Shown in pieces: positions 60,314 to 64,000 of a DNA stretch of 64,000 nt (within the stretch, counting starts at the first letter, position 1; every line of letters starts with the position of its first letter). The notes below the pieces were generated by a model. It had not been told where the DNA came from. It saw only the letters and a list, made by a program, of their open reading frames with translations, and searched no databases. Source of the stretch: an uncultured Eggerthellaceae bacterium (GTDB lineage: Bacteria > Actinomycetota > Coriobacteriia > Coriobacteriales > Eggerthellaceae); assembly GCA_937892845.1 (NCBI GenBank), contig CALBGP010000036.1, positions 50,503 to 114,502 of the forward strand, read 5' to 3'. A program made the position numbers and the translations under genes.

Positions 60314-61525
60314 CTAAAGATGCGCCTGGATGAGCTTGGGGGTGAATCCGGCTTCCTCGAGGGCGGCTACTATCTGGTGCTTGTGCTCGCTGCCGAACGC
60401 CTCGATGGTCACACGCAGCTCAACGGCGGCATTGCGGTTGGTGCTGACGAACTGGTTGTGATCCAGCCTGATCACGTTGCCGCGCTGGTCTGCGATGGTC
60501 TGGGATACGCGGACCAGTTCGCCGGGCCGGTCGGGCAGGAGGACGGAGACGGTGAAGATTCGATCGCGCAGGATCAGACCGTGCTGAACGACGGAAGCCA
60601 TGGTGATGACGTCCATGTTGCCTCCCGAAAGGATGGCGACAACCTTCTTGCCCTCGGCTTCGAGATGCTTTAACGCCGCAACGGTCAGGAGCCCGGAGTT
60701 TTCAACCACCATCTTGTGGCGCTCCACCATATCCAGGAACGCTTCGATGAGCTCCTCATCGTCGATGGTGATGATGTCATCGAGGTTCTTCTGGAGATAC
60801 GGGAAGATGGCGTCGCCCGGCTGCTGGACCGCGGTGCCATCGGCGATGGTGTTGACGACGGGCAGCTTGACAACGTGGCCGGCCTCAAACGATGCCTTCA
60901 TGCATGCGGCGCCTGCAGGTTCGACGCCGATGACCTTGATGTGCGGATTGATGAGCTTGGCCAGAGTGGATACGCCCGTGGCCAAACCGCCGCCGCCGAT
61001 GGGAACGAGGATGTAATCGACCAGCGGCAGCTCTTGGATGATCTCCATGGCGATGGTGCCCTGCCCGGTGGCCACGGCAAGGTCGTTGAAAGGATGCACG
61101 AACGTGTACCCGTGCTCTTCGGCCAGCTTGAGCGCATATTCGTAGGATTCATCGTAGACGTCTCCATGGAGAACGACCTCGGCTCCGTAGCTGCGGGTGC
61201 GCTCGACCTTGATGAACGGGGTGTTCGTGGGCATGACTATGACGGATTTCACGCCGAACTTCGACGCGGCGAACGCGACGCCCTGCGCGTGGTTGCCGGC
61301 CGATGCGGTTATCAGGCCGCGGCTGCGTTCCTCATCGGAAAGCGTGCTGATCTTATAATATGCACCGCGAACCTTGTAGGCTCCCGTGCGCTGCATGTTT
61401 TCCGGCTTGAAGAATACCTTGGCGCCTGTGATCTCGCTGAAGTATGCGCTTTCGACAAGTTTGGTCTTCTGCGTCACCTCGCGGACTTTCGCCGCGGCTT
61501 GTTCGAATGTATCCAGCGTCAGCAT
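60314..61525 (-). CDS. Threonine ammonia-lyase with ACT domain
   Basis: The 403-residue PLP enzyme converts threonine to 2-oxobutyrate and ammonia. The PLP lysine lies in NMQRTGAYKVRGA, with ITASAGNHAQGVA and the glycine-rich PIGGGGLATGVST. A single C-terminal ACT-like domain (from about residue 325, FTVSVLLPDRPGELV) fits the catabolic TdcB/short IlvA type. It is divergent from ridA, whose product removes the reactive enamine this enzyme releases. Confidence 0.9.
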   Translation of the reverse strand: MLTLDTFEQAAAKVREVTQKTKLVESAYFSEITGAKVFFKPENMQRTGAYKVRGAYYKISTLSDEERSRGLITASAGNHAQGVAFAASKFGVKSVIVMPTNTPFIKVERTRSYGAEVVLHGDVYDESYEYALKLAEEHGYTFVHPFNDLAVATGQGTIAMEIIQELPLVDYILVPIGGGGLATGVSTLAKLINPHIKVIGVEPAGAACMKASFEAGHVVKLPVVNTIADGTAVQQPGDAIFPYLQKNLDDIITIDDEELIEAFLDMVERHKMVVENSGLLTVAALKHLEAEGKKVVAILSGGNMDVITMASVVQHGLILRDRIFTVSVLLPDRPGELVRVSQTIADQRGNVIRLDHNQFVSTNRNAAVELRVTIEAFGSEHKHQIVAALEEAGFTPKLIQAHL

Positions 61526-61690
61526 TGCGTGCCCCTTGTTTGTGAGAATATCAGCGCGCGCAGAGCCCTCGTTCGCATTGTCCGAAGGTCCATACGACGC
61601 TTTACCAATTTAGTGCAATAAAGTAGTATAGATCAATAAGGACCCCAGTCAAACGGGATTCAAACTCTATATAAGAGAGAAAGGAATGGA

Positions 61691-62074
61691 ATGGAAACCA
61701 TTTCAACTGCAGAAGCGCCCGCAGCCATCGGGCCTTACGTTCAGGGCAACATCGCCGGTGGATTGCTGTTCGCTTCCGGCCAGATTCCCCTCGATCCTGC
61801 AACCGGTGAACTGGTGGGAGCCACGGTGACCGAGCAGACGGCCCAGGTGATGGCCAATGTCAAAGCCCTGCTTGCGGCAGCGGGTTCGGATTTCGACCAT
61901 GTGGTGAAAACCACGTGCTTCCTGGCTGACATGGCCGACTTCGCCGCATTCAACGAGGAGTACGCCAAGGCCTTCGGTAGCACCCGTCCCGCACGCTCTT
62001 GCGTGGCCGTCAAGGGGCTGCCCAAGGGAGCTCTCGTGGAGGTTGAAGTGATCGCCGAGGTGGTCCGTGCCTAG
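61691..62074 (+). CDS. ridA: RidA family enamine/imine deaminase
   Basis: The 127-residue protein is a canonical RidA/TdcF: AIGPYVQGN, FASGQIPLDP, and the substrate-binding Arg in GSTRPARSCVAVKGLPKGALVEVE. It hydrolyses 2-aminoacrylate and 2-aminocrotonate, the by-products of PLP dehydratases such as the divergent threonine ammonia-lyase. GAGAAAGGAATG lies before the ATG. Its stop overlaps the next gene by eight bases. Confidence 0.93.
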   Translation: METISTAEAPAAIGPYVQGNIAGGLLFASGQIPLDPATGELVGATVTEQTAQVMANVKALLAAAGSDFDHVVKTTCFLADMADFAAFNEEYAKAFGSTRPARSCVAVKGLPKGALVEVEVIAEVVRA

Positions 62075-62882
62075 CGAAGGCGATACTGCGCCCGAAACGC
62101 TGTTCGCCATCAAGGATGCAACCGTCGTGCGCCAGGGCAAGACCATCCTGCATGTGGATGGTTTCACCCTGGCCGAGGGCCGGCACGTAGCGCTTCTGGG
62201 CCCGAACGGCGCGGGAAAATCCACGTTCATACAGCTCCTGACACGGGAAGTGTTCCCGCTGCATAGGGAGAATCCGCCCGTCACGTTCCGCGGGCAGGCG
62301 CGTCCGCTGCTGTCGGATATAAAGAGCTGCCTGGGCGTGGTCTCGGCGACCATGCACGATCAGGTGCGCGTGCATGCCTCCGTCATAGATATAGTATGCG
62401 GAGGGCTGTTCGGAACATTGGGCATTCCGGGGAATCGCGGGATAGACCTGAGCGACACGCAGGTGCGGCAGGGGAGGGAGGCCCTGGAGTCATTGGGCAT
62501 TTCCGAATTGGAGCACCGCGACATCATGACCCTGTCAACCGGCCAGGTGCGTCGCGTTCTGATTGCACGTGAGCTGATCAAAGATCCGCAGGTGCTGGTG
62601 TTCGACGAGCCATGCACGGGGCTCGACCCCCAGGGGATGTACCACGTAAGGCAGGCCATGCGCCTTTTGGCGGGGCAGGGCAGGAGCATCATCCTGGTAA
62701 CGCACTATCCCGAAGATGTGATTCCCGAAATCGATCGGGTTGTTCTGATAAAGGATGCAGAGATCTTCGCCGACGGTCCCAAGGATGAGCTGCTTTCGGA
62801 CGAATGGATGCAGCGGCTTTTCGAAGTCCCCCTGTCGGTCCACTGCGAGAACGGAAGCTACTCGCTGACGGCGCGATACTGA
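62067..62882 (+). CDS. ABC transporter ATP-binding protein without adjacent permease
   Basis: The 271-residue protein has Walker A (LLGPNGAGKSTF), signature (LSTGQVRRVLIA), Walker B (VLVFDEPC) and the H-loop (LVTHYPEDV). It resembles the YlmA/ModF-like single-domain ATPases with a short helical insertion. GTG 62067 overlaps the ridA stop, so it is translated with it. No permease or binding protein gene is near; the partner, if any, lies elsewhere. Confidence 0.82.
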   Translation: MPSEGDTAPETLFAIKDATVVRQGKTILHVDGFTLAEGRHVALLGPNGAGKSTFIQLLTREVFPLHRENPPVTFRGQARPLLSDIKSCLGVVSATMHDQVRVHASVIDIVCGGLFGTLGIPGNRGIDLSDTQVRQGREALESLGISELEHRDIMTLSTGQVRRVLIARELIKDPQVLVFDEPCTGLDPQGMYHVRQAMRLLAGQGRSIILVTHYPEDVIPEIDRVVLIKDAEIFADGPKDELLSDEWMQRLFEVPLSVHCENGSYSLTARY

Positions 62883-63194
62883 TGGTCGTTTGCAAGCGAA
62901 CGCCGATGCCAAGCGAAATGTGTGCAAAATGTGAAGTGCGAACTTATGCTTGACCGGCTGCTTGCAACCCTGCATAATACAACCTCGCGCCGCTTGCGAG
63001 AGCGAAGCGGGGCGGCCGGGCGGGAAGCCCGGCGGGGACCTTGAAAACCGGATACTGTGAAGTGAAAGCATACGATGAAGCTTTTCGAAGAGAGCCCCGT
63101 CGCAGGGACGAGTCCCTGCACATGGGTCCTTTGGATTGAATCGGGAGCCGGTAAGATCATCTCACCGATGGATGCCGCCTTTAAGGCGGTGCTT
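62883..63194. other. rRNA operon promoter and leader region
   Basis: No coding gene is seen. It holds the rrn promoter (62950-62978), a hairpin GCCGGGC/GCCCGGC (63015-63033), a boxA-like CCTTGAAAAC (63039-63048) and a hairpin GCAGGGAC/GTCCCTGC (63102-63119), before the 16S gene. Confidence 0.65.
62950..62978 (+). promoter_or_regulatory. rRNA operon promoter
   Basis: TTGACC (62950-62955), a 17-base spacer, and CATAAT (62973-62978), about 215 bp upstream of 16S. Confidence 0.65.

Positions 63195-64000
<806 letters not shown>

Overview
The window comes from a high-GC, strictly anaerobic actinobacterium of the class Coriobacteriia, most likely family Eggerthellaceae (gut or rumen type). Three things point there: Tat-exported flavoprotein reductases paired with membrane LuxR regulators, a nickel/hydrogenase maturation locus, and a 16S rRNA gene whose 3' half carries coriobacterial signatures. 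I cannot name a species. No CRISPR array, prophage or complete insertion sequence was seen.

Layout. 0-5 kb: end of a DUF3043-type membrane protein gene, then a reductase locus (LuxR regulator, multihaem cytochrome c, Tat flavoprotein). 5-10.5 kb: QueT transporter, glycosyltransferase, and a TSUP exporter with a LytS/LytTR two-component pair. 10.6-17.1 kb: pgi, a second Tat flavoprotein, a LuxR regulator frameshifted at a G7 run, and hypE. 17.1-21.5 kb: an inverted intergenic repeat, a HAD phosphatase, and an accessory cassette (CGNR-type regulator, DUF4417 protein, YwqJ-type deaminase, probable immunity protein). 21.5-26.4 kb: a tight hypD-hypC-hypF-nikR operon with a small helical protein. 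26.4-33.8 kb: ferredoxins, an aldolase/MtnA pair for methylthioribose or deoxyribose-phosphate disposal, homoserine dehydrogenase and an XRE regulator. 33.9-44.3 kb: gamma-carbonic anhydrase, ferredoxin-type aldo/keto reductase, NifX-like protein, dipeptidase and amidohydrolase, a radical SAM protein, a receiver-only regulator overlapping ackA, an isochorismatase, and a flavin reductase-rubredoxin fusion. 44.3-47.7 kb: argGH, preceded by ARG boxes and an arginine-rich leader peptide with an attenuator. 48-55 kb: two ion/dicarboxylate-type transporters, trigger factor, three tRNAs, an orphan Vsr endonuclease and a secreted nuclease. 55-59.3 kb: a CarD-like protein and a third LuxR/flavoprotein pair. 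59.5-64 kb: thioesterase, threonine dehydratase opposite RidA, a lone ABC ATPase, and the start of an rRNA operon.

How the parts fit. The organism appears to respire dietary or host organics through exported flavoproteins, each with its own membrane LuxR regulator and its own intergenic palindrome. Hydrogenase maturation, ferredoxins, acetate kinase and peptide/threonine catabolism suit an amino-acid-using anaerobe.

Most unusual observations: (1) the argG leader, with paired arginine codons and mutually exclusive RNA pairings; (2) the 16S gene, whose first ~300 bases look Lachnospiraceae/Clostridia-like while the rest looks coriobacterial; (3) the deaminase/immunity cassette lying between hyp genes; (4) the homopolymer frameshift in a LuxR regulator; (5) two families of undescribed interspersed palindromic repeats.
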